Assembly (NCBI GenBank): GCA_003695655.1
Contig: RFIF01000535.1
Span: 1 to 45,687 of the forward strand
Direction: 5' to 3'
DNA from: Cyanobacteria bacterium J069
GTDB taxonomy: Bacteria; Cyanobacteriota; Cyanobacteriia; Elainellales; Elainellaceae
DNA: 45,687 nucleotides
Shown here piece after piece: positions 10,434 through 18,673 of this stretch; position 1 is the stretch's first letter, and the number at the start of each line of letters is the position of its first letter. The notes under the pieces were generated by a model. The model saw nothing but the letters and a program-made list of their open reading frames with translations, searched no databases and had not been told where the DNA came from. The translations under genes were made by a program, and so were the position numbers.

Positions 10434-10629
10434 ACTGATTATTTATTGGAGCGAAGACGATCAGGCATTCATTGTCGAAGTGCCCGAACTTGCAGGCTGC
10501 GCTGCTGATGGTGCAACCTATCAGGAAGCGGTACAGAATGTCGAAGTTGTGATTCAGGAATGGATGGAGACTGCGAAGGAATTGGGCAGACCCATCCCCG
10601 AACCCAAAGGGAGGCTGATGTTTGCTTAA
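10417..10629 (+). CDS. hicB: HicB-like antitoxin
   Basis: MEIRYELIIYWSEDDQAFIVEVPELAGCAADGATYQEAVQNVEVVIQEWMETAKELGRPIPEPKGRLMFA; preceded by GGAGGGG. Listed ORF starts upstream at TTG 10405. Confidence 0.88.
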   Translation: MEIRYELIIYWSEDDQAFIVEVPELAGCAADGATYQEAVQNVEVVIQEWMETAKELGRPIPEPKGRLMFA

Positions 10630-10852
10630 TGCCACACTATCCACTCTTTTGACAGAGCTAGGGGAAGAATGCGAGAAATTCGTGTTTCTCCTTAGTCAGC
10701 TCAAACTTGCCAACTTAACTAATGACCAAAAAGGCGATATTCTCGCTGAACTTACAGGTTCAGTGAGCCACCTTCATGTGCATACAGAGAACCTTTCAGA
10801 ACTGATTGAGGACGAAATTCTAATACTCCCTGATGAGCCAGACAGTTATTAG
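10622..10852 (+). CDS. Small alpha-helical protein of unknown function overlapping the hicB 3' end
   Basis: 76 aa, TTG start, overlaps hicB by 8 nt; no recognised motif; start uncertain. Confidence 0.5.
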   Translation: MLNATLSTLLTELGEECEKFVFLLSQLKLANLTNDQKGDILAELTGSVSHLHVHTENLSELIEDEILILPDEPDSY

Positions 10853-10854
10853 TT

Positions 10855-10990
10855 ATTGGCGATCGCTAGGGTTAAGGCAATACTCTAGTACGGTGAGCAG
10901 GCGTTGGCGCTGGTGATGGAGTTAGGCATTCCGCTCAAAGCCGAGTGCGAGGCGTTGCTGTCAGAATTAGACCAAGATCACAAATCATGA
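10855..10990 (+). pseudogene. Remnant of a STAND/TPR gene 3' end, paralogous to 10070-10170
   Basis: TACGGTGAGCAGGCGTTGGCGCTGGTGATGGAGTTAGGCATTCCGCTCAAAGCCGAGTGCGAGGCGTTGCTGTCAGAATTA encodes YGEQALALVMELGIPLKAECEALLSEL, versus YGEQALALATELGIPLQAECEALLSEL at the end of the intact gene. Preceded by a degenerate TPR fragment (ATTGGCGATCGCTAGGGTTAAGGCAATACTC). Confidence 0.88.
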
Positions 10991-11007
10991 AGGAGAACTT
11001 TTCACCC

Positions 11008-11206
11008 ATGCGTGGTGTTCAATTCGTTGTGGATGAAGATGGTGAAAAAACGGCCGTTCTGCTGGATTTACGCGAATGGGGAAGAACTTTGGGAAGATTT
11101 TTATGACGTTTTAGTCTCCCACTCCAAGGCAAAGGAGAAATCAGACAGTTGGGCAGAACTAGAATCTGAATTGGATGCGGAACGCCCCAACCATGGCTCA
11201 GTATGA
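11008..11206 (+). pseudogene. RelB/Phd-like antitoxin disrupted by a +1 frameshift
   Basis: MRGVQFVVDEDGEKTAVLLDLREWG in one frame continues as ELWEDFYDVLVSHSKAKEKSDSWAELESELDAE in the next. Removing one A from GGGGAAGAAC (11078-11087) restores a single frame. Confidence 0.75.
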
Positions 11207-11384
11207 GATTCAGTCCAAAACATTGGCAGCCAAAGAGTTTCGTAAACTTCCTCAAGACATTAAATCTCGCATTTGTAAGGCCATTAATGCTCTTAAAACA
11301 ACTCTCGCCCAGTCGGAAAACAAAAAAGCCGGGAGTTCCTACATGGGGATTCCCAGCTTTGCTGAATGGATTCAGTTTATCTAA
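11193..11384 (+). pseudogene. RelE/ParE-like toxin, 3' truncated
   Basis: MAQYEIQSKTLAAKEFRKLPQDIKSRICKAINAL resembles RelE N-termini; the core and C-terminus are absent and replaced by hairpin-rich sequence. Confidence 0.65.
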
Positions 11385-11387
11385 ACG

Positions 11388-11420
11388 GCTCAGGCTGTCG
11401 AGATGAGGTCAAGCCTGAGC
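11388..11420. terminator. Perfect 9-bp stem-loop near the 3' end of the island
   Basis: GCTCAGGCT-15 nt-AGCCTGAGC; preceded by a second hairpin CTGAA-TGGA-TTCAG. Confidence 0.5.
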
Positions 11421-11649
11421 GCAAATCAGTCTGCTAGTTTGGTTTCGGTAGCAACATCTAGCCGATGTGTTCCACAGCCTTGTTGCTCACACTGGACAGG
11501 GCTGGTTGCGGCAAGGCCGCTCTAGCCGGAGTCCATTATTTTTAAGCGTGCGTACCAATGAGCGCGCGTACCAAAAGGGGCTTTCCAAACTGCATTTATA
11601 TTATATAGAGGCCATGCAGGCCAATAAAACAGCGTGGCGTCCTCTTACG

Positions 11650-12906
11650 CTAGCGCGAGGCCGTGCGGCTCCGCCCCACAACCTCCAGGCTGACGGGTGC
11701 CACACCGCTGCCCATCATGCCAATCACGCGGGCTGCCCCCGCCGACAGGTCAATCACCCGACCGCGCGAGAAGGGACCCCGGTCGTTAATTCGCACAACG
11801 ACCGATTGCCCCGTGTTGAGGTTAGTCACCCGTACCTGAGTGCCAAAGGGGAGATAGCGATGGGCAGCGGTCAGCGCGTTTTGGTTAAACACTTCACCAC
11901 TGGCGCTGCGGTTGCCGTGGAATCCTGGGCCATACCAGGACGCCATCCCCGACGCTACTCTAGTGCCCCCAGAGCCTTGGGCTGGAGACACCGACACGCG
12001 CACAACCGGACGGGGACGGTCTTGAATATCTTGTAGCGGTGGAGCGCTTCCCAGTAGTCGCCGCAGGCGGTTTGTCGCCTGCAACGCATCTTCGGCAGGA
12101 TTGCGAGTTGTATCTGGAAGGATGGTGTCAGGACTCATCTCAATCAATTCTTCGCTGCCGACTTGGATGACGTAGCGCTCTCGCTGAGCATCCCAGCGGA
12201 CGGTAATCGTTTCGGCGTTGGTGCCATCCCGGTGGAGCTGGCGTAATCGAGCGGCGATCGCCCCGGCTCGCTGCATCGGATCAGCAGGAGATTCACCAGT
12301 CGCACCAGGGCTTGAAGTTGCACCAGGGCTTGAATCTGGCTGTCCGGGCACCACCGCAGACGCATCTGCTTCGGGTGGAGTTGGGCGCTTGACCGCTTCT
12401 GATTCGTCGGACGAAGCAGGCTCAACCGTGCCACCGGGGGCGGTCGTCGCAGGGACAGGCGGAAGATCGGTCTGGGTGACGGCACCCAAAAACGTGAAGA
12501 CAGGAATGCTCTGAATGCGGAGCGTGGCTGATGAGCGGTCGTTCACCACATGCGGAATGATGCTGACCGTCAGGTCTTCAGCGAGGTCTGTTTCTTCCTG
12601 ATCTTGGTACTCGCCCACTTTCCGAACTTCGCCGAGGGCGGCGATGACGCGGGTAGTGGACGGGGTTTCCGAAACGACACCTGGCTGAGCTGTATCTGCT
12701 TCTGAGGGGTTGCCTGGAGGAGCAGAGATTTGCGCAGCAGAAGTTGGCTCGGTCGAGTTGTCCAGGTTGGGAACATTTGCCTGGGGAACCTCGTCACCCT
12801 CGCTAGCTAGGTCTGTCTTGACTTCTGCAAGTGCAGCAGGAACAGGTACTAGAGCTGTGAGCAGGAAGGCGGCAGTTGTAAAGCCGCTCCAAAGTTTCTG
12901 AGACAT
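11650..12906 (-). CDS. rlpA: RlpA-like septal ring lytic transglycosylase (double-psi beta-barrel)
   Basis: [60 protein letters not shown]. Signal peptide follows M at 12906; frame is open to 13056. Confidence 0.88.
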   Translation of the reverse strand: MSQKLWSGFTTAAFLLTALVPVPAALAEVKTDLASEGDEVPQANVPNLDNSTEPTSAAQISAPPGNPSEADTAQPGVVSETPSTTRVIAALGEVRKVGEYQDQEETDLAEDLTVSIIPHVVNDRSSATLRIQSIPVFTFLGAVTQTDLPPVPATTAPGGTVEPASSDESEAVKRPTPPEADASAVVPGQPDSSPGATSSPGATGESPADPMQRAGAIAARLRQLHRDGTNAETITVRWDAQRERYVIQVGSEELIEMSPDTILPDTTRNPAEDALQATNRLRRLLGSAPPLQDIQDRPRPVVRVSVSPAQGSGGTRVASGMASWYGPGFHGNRSASGEVFNQNALTAAHRYLPFGTQVRVTNLNTGQSVVVRINDRGPFSRGRVIDLSAGAARVIGMMGSGVAPVSLEVVGRSRTASR

Positions 12907-13678
12907 ACACTCCATAGTGAAGGACATTGTGAGCCGAGACTGTGAATCAGAGGAGCGATGGCTATCGTCGCAGACGCACGCTGCAAGCCACCCCAACCTC
13001 AAACCCATCGGGCTGATGTAGCCAAGCCGGGTCTTAGAGAGATTCAACTGGAGCAATGATCCCCAGAGCAGAAAATAAAGGTTCCACCAAAAGGTAGACA
13101 GCCTTTTTATCAGCTCAGCAAAAACCTGCTCAACTCGTACTCATTTCGTGTTCAACTTATGGCTGTGGAACTGACTTACACTAACACATGAAATTTTTCC
13201 TGGGGATCAGGGTGCTTGGGCAAGCATGAAAAACTTTACACAAGCTTCATACGGACTTGCCGGCTAAATCCTTTTCCCCAGGAGTATTTGAGCGTTTATT
13301 CGCGCAAACTTACTTCATGGAAACTTTACATAAATTTCGTTTTCCTTAGAATTTTCTTTCGTCAGCTCCAATTCTTTAATCTTCAAGTAGCCGCCAAAGT
13401 CTGGGGATCGCAAATTTGAAAGCTGAATTATGTTGAGGGAGAAGCAAAAGGGCAGAGATAGCTTCTCTCGTCATCGTCGATCAATTTTGACAAACGACCT
13501 GAAGTGCTTATTAGTCAATATATTGAGACGTATTGAGACGCTAAACCCTGACTTTTTAGCTTGACTTGCGAACTTTAGACTTTCAAGCCTTGACTTTTAG
13601 ACACAAGTGTCCCGTCTTGACCTAAATTTTTCTGAGCACGATTTTTTCTGAACGTAGCTGAGGCGATCTTCTAAGGGC

Positions 13679-13741
13679 AATCTTTTGAGTCAATCCGGCA
13701 ACTTTATCCGATATCAAAAGATTAAAGCTATCATACGATAG
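13679..13741. promoter_or_regulatory. Stem-loop plus palindrome upstream of the ABC exporter
   Basis: AATCTTTTGA (13679-13688) / TCAAAAGATT (13714-13723) perfect 10 bp; CTATC-ATAC-GATAG at 13728-13741. Confidence 0.45.
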
Positions 13742-13751
13742 TATCACATTA

Positions 13752-15617
13752 ATGGGTGACATGCCAAAACGTGCAAAATCTCTGCCGCGAAATTCTGTAA
13801 AGCCCTCACCGCGCGATCGCTTTTGGGCTGTGGTTGCCAACACACCACGCCTGGTTCAGCTAGTCTGGCAAGCAGCGCCGGGGCTATTGCTCCTGCAACT
13901 GGGGATTACGCTGGGCAGCGCCCTGATTCCTGTGGCCCAGCTTTACATCAGCAAGCTAATTGTGGATCAGGTGGTGCTGGAACTGGCACAACCCGGCGTA
14001 GACTGGAGCGTGCTCAGCCGACTTGTAGCCTTGGGGCTGGGCATTACGCTCGTGCAAGTGGGACTCAACCAGACTGAAACCTATACCACCCAAGTCTTAA
14101 ACGATCGCTTTACGCTTTATGCCAACCAGCTCTTGCTCAAGCAGGCGATTCGCCTTGACCTGGCTCATTATGAGCTGCCAGAGTTTTACGATACGCTCAA
14201 CCGCGCCCAGCAGAGCGGCAGCGCCTACCCGGTGCGGGTGTTTGAAACCCTCATCGACCTCGCGGGTCAGGTCATCACCTTTACGGGTCTGCTGTCACTG
14301 CTGGTGGCGTTTAACCCATTACTGCTGCTGCTGCTAGTGCTGACCTCGATGCCAGCGCTCTGGGTCGGCATTCGCTTTTCGGGAGTGCGGTTTTGGATGA
14401 AGCGCCGCCAAACTGAGAGCGGCCGTCTAGCGGAATATTTGCAGGAAGTGCTGACCACGCAGGAATTTGTCAAAGAGGTGCGGCTATTTAACCTGGGAGA
14501 CTACCTGCTGCGGCAGTGGCAAGATATCCGCCTCCAGTTCAACCGAGAAATGGCTGAAGTGATAGCGCGCAATGCGTGGCTGCGCTTTGGCGTGGGGCTG
14601 ATTGCCAATCTCGGCTTTTATGCTGCCTATGCCTGGGTAATTGTGCGGACGGTGCAAGGGGCGATTTCCCTCGGCGACCTGACGATGTATTCCGGCGCGT
14701 TTCAGCAGGCGCAGGGGCTGATTCAGGGCATTTTGTTTCAAATTGCGCTGGTGTATGAGTTTAATCTTTATGTGTCGCAATATTTTGAGTTTTTGAACCT
14801 GGAGCCTCAGGTCGTGACTCCGCCTGCGCCAATCGCCTTTCCCAGCCCGATGCGGCGTGGACTGGAACTGCGGGACGTGCACTTTCGCTATCCGGGGGCC
14901 AGTGAGCCAACGCTACGTGGAATTAACCTGACGGTGAAACCCGGCGAGAGCATTGCCCTGGTGGGCATGAATGGCGCGGGCAAAACAACGCTGCTAAAGC
15001 TGCTGACCCGCTTCTATGATGTAGAGTCGGGAGAAATTACGATCGACGGTATTCCGCTGCCCGCCTTTGATTTGGAAGACTTGCGGCGGAATGTGGGCGT
15101 GGTGTTTCAGGACTTTTCGCGCTATCACCTCAGCGTGCAAGACAATATCGGCTTTGGCGACCTGCGCCACCGCGACAACCTGGCACAAATCGAACGGGCT
15201 GCCCAAAATGCCGGCGCAACGGGCGTGATTGCGGCGCTCGATCGGGGCTATGAAACAATTTTGGGCAAAACCTTTTCCGACAGTGCCGAACTTTCGGGCG
15301 GGCAGTGGCAGAAGCTGGGACTGGCGCGAGCGTTTATGACCCCGGCCCAAATCTTGATCCTGGACGAGCCGACTGCTGCCTTGGATGCGATCGCCGAATA
15401 TGACCTCTTCCAGCGCTTTCGCCAGCTCACCCAGGACAAAATGACCTTTCTGGTCAGCCACCGCTTTTCCACCGTGCGCATGGCCGACCGCATCGTGGTG
15501 CTAGAGCATGGGCAAATTGTGGAACTGGGCAGCCACGAAGACCTGATAGATCTGGGTGGAAAATATGCGGAGATGTTTCGGCTCCAGGCGTCGAGCTATG
15601 CGGGGGTTGGGGAGTGA
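13752..15617 (+). CDS. ABC transporter, fused permease and ATPase (ABCB/MsbA-like exporter)
   Basis: 621 aa; Walker A GMNGAGKTTLL, signature LSGGQWQKLGLARAF, Walker B ILILDEPTAALDA, H-loop LVSHRFST. Confidence 0.92.
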   Translation: MGDMPKRAKSLPRNSVKPSPRDRFWAVVANTPRLVQLVWQAAPGLLLLQLGITLGSALIPVAQLYISKLIVDQVVLELAQPGVDWSVLSRLVALGLGITLVQVGLNQTETYTTQVLNDRFTLYANQLLLKQAIRLDLAHYELPEFYDTLNRAQQSGSAYPVRVFETLIDLAGQVITFTGLLSLLVAFNPLLLLLLVLTSMPALWVGIRFSGVRFWMKRRQTESGRLAEYLQEVLTTQEFVKEVRLFNLGDYLLRQWQDIRLQFNREMAEVIARNAWLRFGVGLIANLGFYAAYAWVIVRTVQGAISLGDLTMYSGAFQQAQGLIQGILFQIALVYEFNLYVSQYFEFLNLEPQVVTPPAPIAFPSPMRRGLELRDVHFRYPGASEPTLRGINLTVKPGESIALVGMNGAGKTTLLKLLTRFYDVESGEITIDGIPLPAFDLEDLRRNVGVVFQDFSRYHLSVQDNIGFGDLRHRDNLAQIERAAQNAGATGVIAALDRGYETILGKTFSDSAELSGGQWQKLGLARAFMTPAQILILDEPTAALDAIAEYDLFQRFRQLTQDKMTFLVSHRFSTVRMADRIVVLEHGQIVELGSHEDLIDLGGKYAEMFRLQASSYAGVGE

Positions 15618-15629
15618 TGGAGTGATGGA

Positions 15630-15715
15630 CTGGTGGAGTGATGATGAGAGGGGGAGAGGGGGAGAAAGTGTGTCTAGCAAAACTCTGTCACCCCGTCGCC
15701 CCGTCATTCCGTCAC
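15630..15715 (-). repeat. Dispersed intergenic repeat, copy 2 (inverted relative to copy 1)
   Basis: Reverse complement: GACGGGGTGACAGAGTTTTGCTAGACACACTTTCTCCCCCTCTCCCCCTCTCATCATCACT. Confidence 0.85.
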
Positions 15716-16101
15716 TCGACTAATCTCGTCTCGATCGCCAAACTGCCGCTGAGCAGCTTGTGAACCGGGCAGCGATCGCCAATTTCTTGGAGCCGCTGGC
15801 GCTGTTCGTTGGTGAGGTCGCCTTCTAGGGACAGCAGCGCGTTGACCCGATTGCCGTCTGGCGTTTTTTCCAGCGTCACATCGACGGAGATTTTGCTAAC
15901 GGGCCAGCCTTTCCGTTCGGCATACATCTGAATGGTCATAGTTTTACACGCGCCCAGACCCGCCAGCACATATTCCGTTGGCGTGGGGCCGGCGTCTGCA
16001 CCGCCCACTTCTACGGGTTCGTCGGCGGTTAGCTGAAATTGGCGAATGCCGATAGTTTGCTGATAATGTGAGCCAGTGGAAGCAACCCGAATGGGCAACA
16101 T
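15712..16101 (-). CDS. OsmC family peroxidase-like protein
   Basis: MLPIRVASTGSHYQQTIGIRQFQLTADEP...GPTPTEYVLAGLGACKTMTIQMYAERKGWPV. Confidence 0.88.
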   Translation of the reverse strand: MLPIRVASTGSHYQQTIGIRQFQLTADEPVEVGGADAGPTPTEYVLAGLGACKTMTIQMYAERKGWPVSKISVDVTLEKTPDGNRVNALLSLEGDLTNEQRQRLQEIGDRCPVHKLLSGSLAIETRLVE

Positions 16102-16157
16102 GGTGACGCTCCTAAAGTGGTCTGAATCGGGACTGGGACTTCTTGCCGGCAATAGCG

Positions 16158-16952
16158 CTAGGGCGAATCAGGAGCAGGCTTGAGGTGGTGCTGGAGAAAC
16201 TGGAGCGGGTGGCTCATGGTTTCGGCAAAGCCCAGAATGGCGCGATCGCGGTGTTCGTATAACAATTCTCCCTGAGCGTTGAATAAGAAGGTGGCACCGC
16301 GCTGGGTGAGATAAGCGGAGTCGGGCACGTAGGTTTTCCAGTGGCTCAGCACTTCGCCCATGTTGCGCAGACGCAGAGTCGCCAGCTCAAACGGGCGCTG
16401 AAAGCCTTCTCCACCCGCCCAACGAAAGAAGGAACCCTTGAGGGGCGGCAGTGGTGGCGCTTGAATTTCGGCGTCGTTGGCGATGAGCTGGGGAGCGCGG
16501 CGATCGCCCCGATAGCCCCGAAACACCTCCGCCAGCGTGCCCGGACTGCCGATGCCTGCACACATTAGCAGCAGATTGAGCCAGCCATTTTGCCCCGGCG
16601 ACAGGCCAGGCAGCTTTAGCGACAGCCCCGAATAAAGTCCCAGCGACTGATGCAGAGCGGCCGTTGGGTCTACGAATAGCTGGTCTTCGGGAAACCCGGT
16701 GTAGCGGCAAAACTGCTGTCCGGAGGCGCGATCGCCAATCCCCACTGCCCGCACCGCCACGCCCGCTGCCTGAAGCTGCGCCGTCTCCCGCTGCAACCAC
16801 CAGGCATACTCCAGGCTGTCGAAATCGCCCAACTGCGGCCACAGCAGCACCAGTTGCCGCGTTGCCGACTCACAACCGCTGAGGATAGGCACCACCTCGC
16901 CATCGCGGACGCGCTCGCGGGTGGTCTGGCTGAGGTGGGAGTAGAGGGGCAT
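16158..16952 (-). CDS. Peroxiredoxin-like (AhpC/TSA-related) family protein
   Basis: 264 aa; VLLWPQLGDFDSLEYAWWLQRE...GFPEDQLFVDPTAALHQSLGLYSG thioredoxin-fold pattern. Confidence 0.7.
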   Translation of the reverse strand: MPLYSHLSQTTRERVRDGEVVPILSGCESATRQLVLLWPQLGDFDSLEYAWWLQRETAQLQAAGVAVRAVGIGDRASGQQFCRYTGFPEDQLFVDPTAALHQSLGLYSGLSLKLPGLSPGQNGWLNLLLMCAGIGSPGTLAEVFRGYRGDRRAPQLIANDAEIQAPPLPPLKGSFFRWAGGEGFQRPFELATLRLRNMGEVLSHWKTYVPDSAYLTQRGATFLFNAQGELLYEHRDRAILGFAETMSHPLQFLQHHLKPAPDSP

Positions 16953-16962
16953 AAGGTGTTAA

Positions 16963-16997
16963 GGGCTAGGGGTTGGGGGTTAGGGGTTAGGGATTGG
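16963..16997 (-). repeat. Heptamer array upstream of the peroxiredoxin-like gene
   Basis: + strand GGGCTAG GGGTTGG GGGTTAG GGGTTAG GGATTGG; C-rich in the sense orientation of the 16158..16952 gene. Confidence 0.8.
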
Positions 16998-17119
16998 GAA
17001 GCTAGCTGAGTCCAGGATGCTGATTTTCATTGTCCCAAATTTTTGTTTTGAGGGCGATCGCCCGATCGCGCTAAATCTTTAGGGCAGGCTGAGCGTTGTT
17101 GCAGGTTGCTAACGCCGGA

Positions 17120-17662
17120 CTAGCGCAATAGCTCCTGGGGAAGCTGCTGCATCGCCCGCTGAAAGGGTGACGGATTGCCCAGGCCCTGCGCCAGGATCAG
17201 CGAACCTTGGATGGCGATCGCCGCGTCTTCTCCCCGCTGTTGGGCGGTGTTCTCGTCTATCCCCGATTCGACCAAGACTTGAGCGATCGCCCCGATCCAG
17301 GCTTGATAAATCGCTTGTACCCGGTCGTGAAAGACGTTGCGGGCGGAGCCTAAGAGCAAGATTGCGGACAGGCAGGGCTGGCGGCCGTCATCGTAGACTT
17401 CACCGAGGCGATCGCACATCCGTTGGAGGCGATCCTGTGGGTCACCTGGCTGGCTTAGCGCTTGCAGAATATTCTGATCCAGCCAGTGGTCAAGATAGTC
17501 CAACACTGATACCACCATCTCCTCTTTGCCGCCCGGAAAGTGATGATATAGGCTGGCTTTACCCAGACCCGTCGCTTCCGAGATTTTGGCAAGGGTGGCC
17601 CCATCATAGCCATGCTGCCGAAACAGGCTCAGCAGGCTAGGGACATAAGTTTCTTTGGGCAT
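17120..17662 (-). CDS. TetR/AcrR family transcriptional regulator
   Basis: 180 aa; N-terminal HTH LFRQHGYDGATLAKISEATGLGKASLYHHFPGGKEEM. Confidence 0.93.
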   Translation of the reverse strand: MPKETYVPSLLSLFRQHGYDGATLAKISEATGLGKASLYHHFPGGKEEMVVSVLDYLDHWLDQNILQALSQPGDPQDRLQRMCDRLGEVYDDGRQPCLSAILLLGSARNVFHDRVQAIYQAWIGAIAQVLVESGIDENTAQQRGEDAAIAIQGSLILAQGLGNPSPFQRAMQQLPQELLR

Positions 17663-17708
17663 GGGTCAACCGTTAAGGGCGATCGCCTGAATTTTTTTAG
17701 ATGTTCTG

Positions 17709-17764
17709 TTGACATTATACCGAACGAACGGTACAGTCCGATTATACCGAATGAACGGTACAGT
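17709..17764. promoter_or_regulatory. Divergent promoter with two tandem TetR-type operators
   Basis: ATTATACCGAACGAACGGTACAGT (17714-17737) and ATTATACCGAATGAACGGTACAGT (17741-17764), one mismatch in 24 nt, each with TACCG-N6-CGGTA. TTGACA (17709) -17 nt- TACAGT (17732) toward the GST gene. Confidence 0.85.
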
Positions 17765-17795
17765 TTTCCCCACTATTTTTTTAGAGAATTAAGCC

Positions 17796-18413
17796 ATGAT
17801 TCAGCTCTATGGTCACGAACTCTCTGGCAACAGCTATAAAGCCAGGCTGTTGCTGTCGCTGCTCCATTTGGATTACGAGTGGCACAAGGTCGATTTGCTG
17901 CAAGGGGCGCACAAGCAGCCCGACTTTCTCGCGCTCAATCCCTTTGGGCAGGTGCCTGTCTTGGTAGAAGGCGACCTGGTGTTGGCTGACGCGCAGGCGA
18001 TTTTGGTTTACCTGGCTCGGCAATATGGCGGCGAAGCCTGGCTGCCGCTGGAGCCGGAACCGATGAGCCGGGTAGTTCGCTGGCTTTCGACCACTGCTGG
18101 CGAAGTGCGCCAAGGGCCAGAATCTGCTCGCCTCTATCATCTGTTCAAAGCCACCAGCATTAACCTGGAGCGAACCCTACAAAAATCAGAGTTTATTTTG
18201 GGACAGCTCGATCAGCATTTGGCAACGCGCATCTGGCTAGAGCTAGACCGTCCGACGATCGCCGATGTGGCGGTGTTTCCCTATGTGGCGCTGGCTCCAG
18301 ACGGACAGATTGACTTGACGCCCTATCCCAACGTCCTCGCCTGGATCGATCGCGTAAAGCAGCTTCCGGGCTTTATCGGTATGACTGGGATTGAGCAGGC
18401 GATCGCCGCATAG
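17796..18413 (+). CDS. Glutathione S-transferase
   Basis: MIQLYGHELSGNSYKARLLLSLLHLDYEWHKVDLLQGAHKQPDFLALNPFGQVPVLVEGDLVLADAQAILVYLARQYG. Confidence 0.95.
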   Translation: MIQLYGHELSGNSYKARLLLSLLHLDYEWHKVDLLQGAHKQPDFLALNPFGQVPVLVEGDLVLADAQAILVYLARQYGGEAWLPLEPEPMSRVVRWLSTTAGEVRQGPESARLYHLFKATSINLERTLQKSEFILGQLDQHLATRIWLELDRPTIADVAVFPYVALAPDGQIDLTPYPNVLAWIDRVKQLPGFIGMTGIEQAIAA

Positions 18414-18616
18414 CATCAGTGGCATGTCCACAGAAATTGTTATGCAAGATTTTTTTGCAACGCTCTGACATATGAAATGCTCTTGCAGACTGTAGGAGCG
18501 TTGCAACGGCTTGTGATTTCTGCACTTTGCTTCGCCATAGCGCCCGAAGAGGAGGTTAGGAAAAATTGGACACCGCTCAAGCTCTACCTCAAGCCCCATA
18601 TCGCTTGACGTTCAAA

Positions 18617-18658
18617 CCTGACCTCTAACCCTTGATTCCTAAACCTTGCCCCCTGCCC
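18617..18658 (+). repeat. Heptamer array upstream of the PNPOx-like gene
   Basis: CCTGACC TCTAACC CTTGATT CCTAAAC CTTGCCC CCTGCCC. Confidence 0.75.
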
Positions 18659-18673
18659 TATCAGGAGAACACT

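Noticed and set aside
11078-11087. Programmed frameshift in the RelB-like ORF
   Set aside because: No clear slippery heptamer plus stimulatory structure, and the neighbouring toxin is truncated, so decay is simpler.
11467-12036. 189-aa plus-strand ORF overlapping rlpA
   Set aside because: Antisense to the conserved DPBB region of rlpA; composition is an out-of-frame shadow.
12907-13200. Possible c-di-AMP (ydaO-type) riboswitch upstream of rlpA
   Set aside because: rlpA-type genes can be riboswitch-controlled and the minus strand has a GGGGATCA...GTTGAATC segment, but I could not match the conserved core. Infernal with RF00379 would decide.
14994-15461. 155-aa minus-strand ORF
   Set aside because: Shadow of the ABC exporter ATPase domain.
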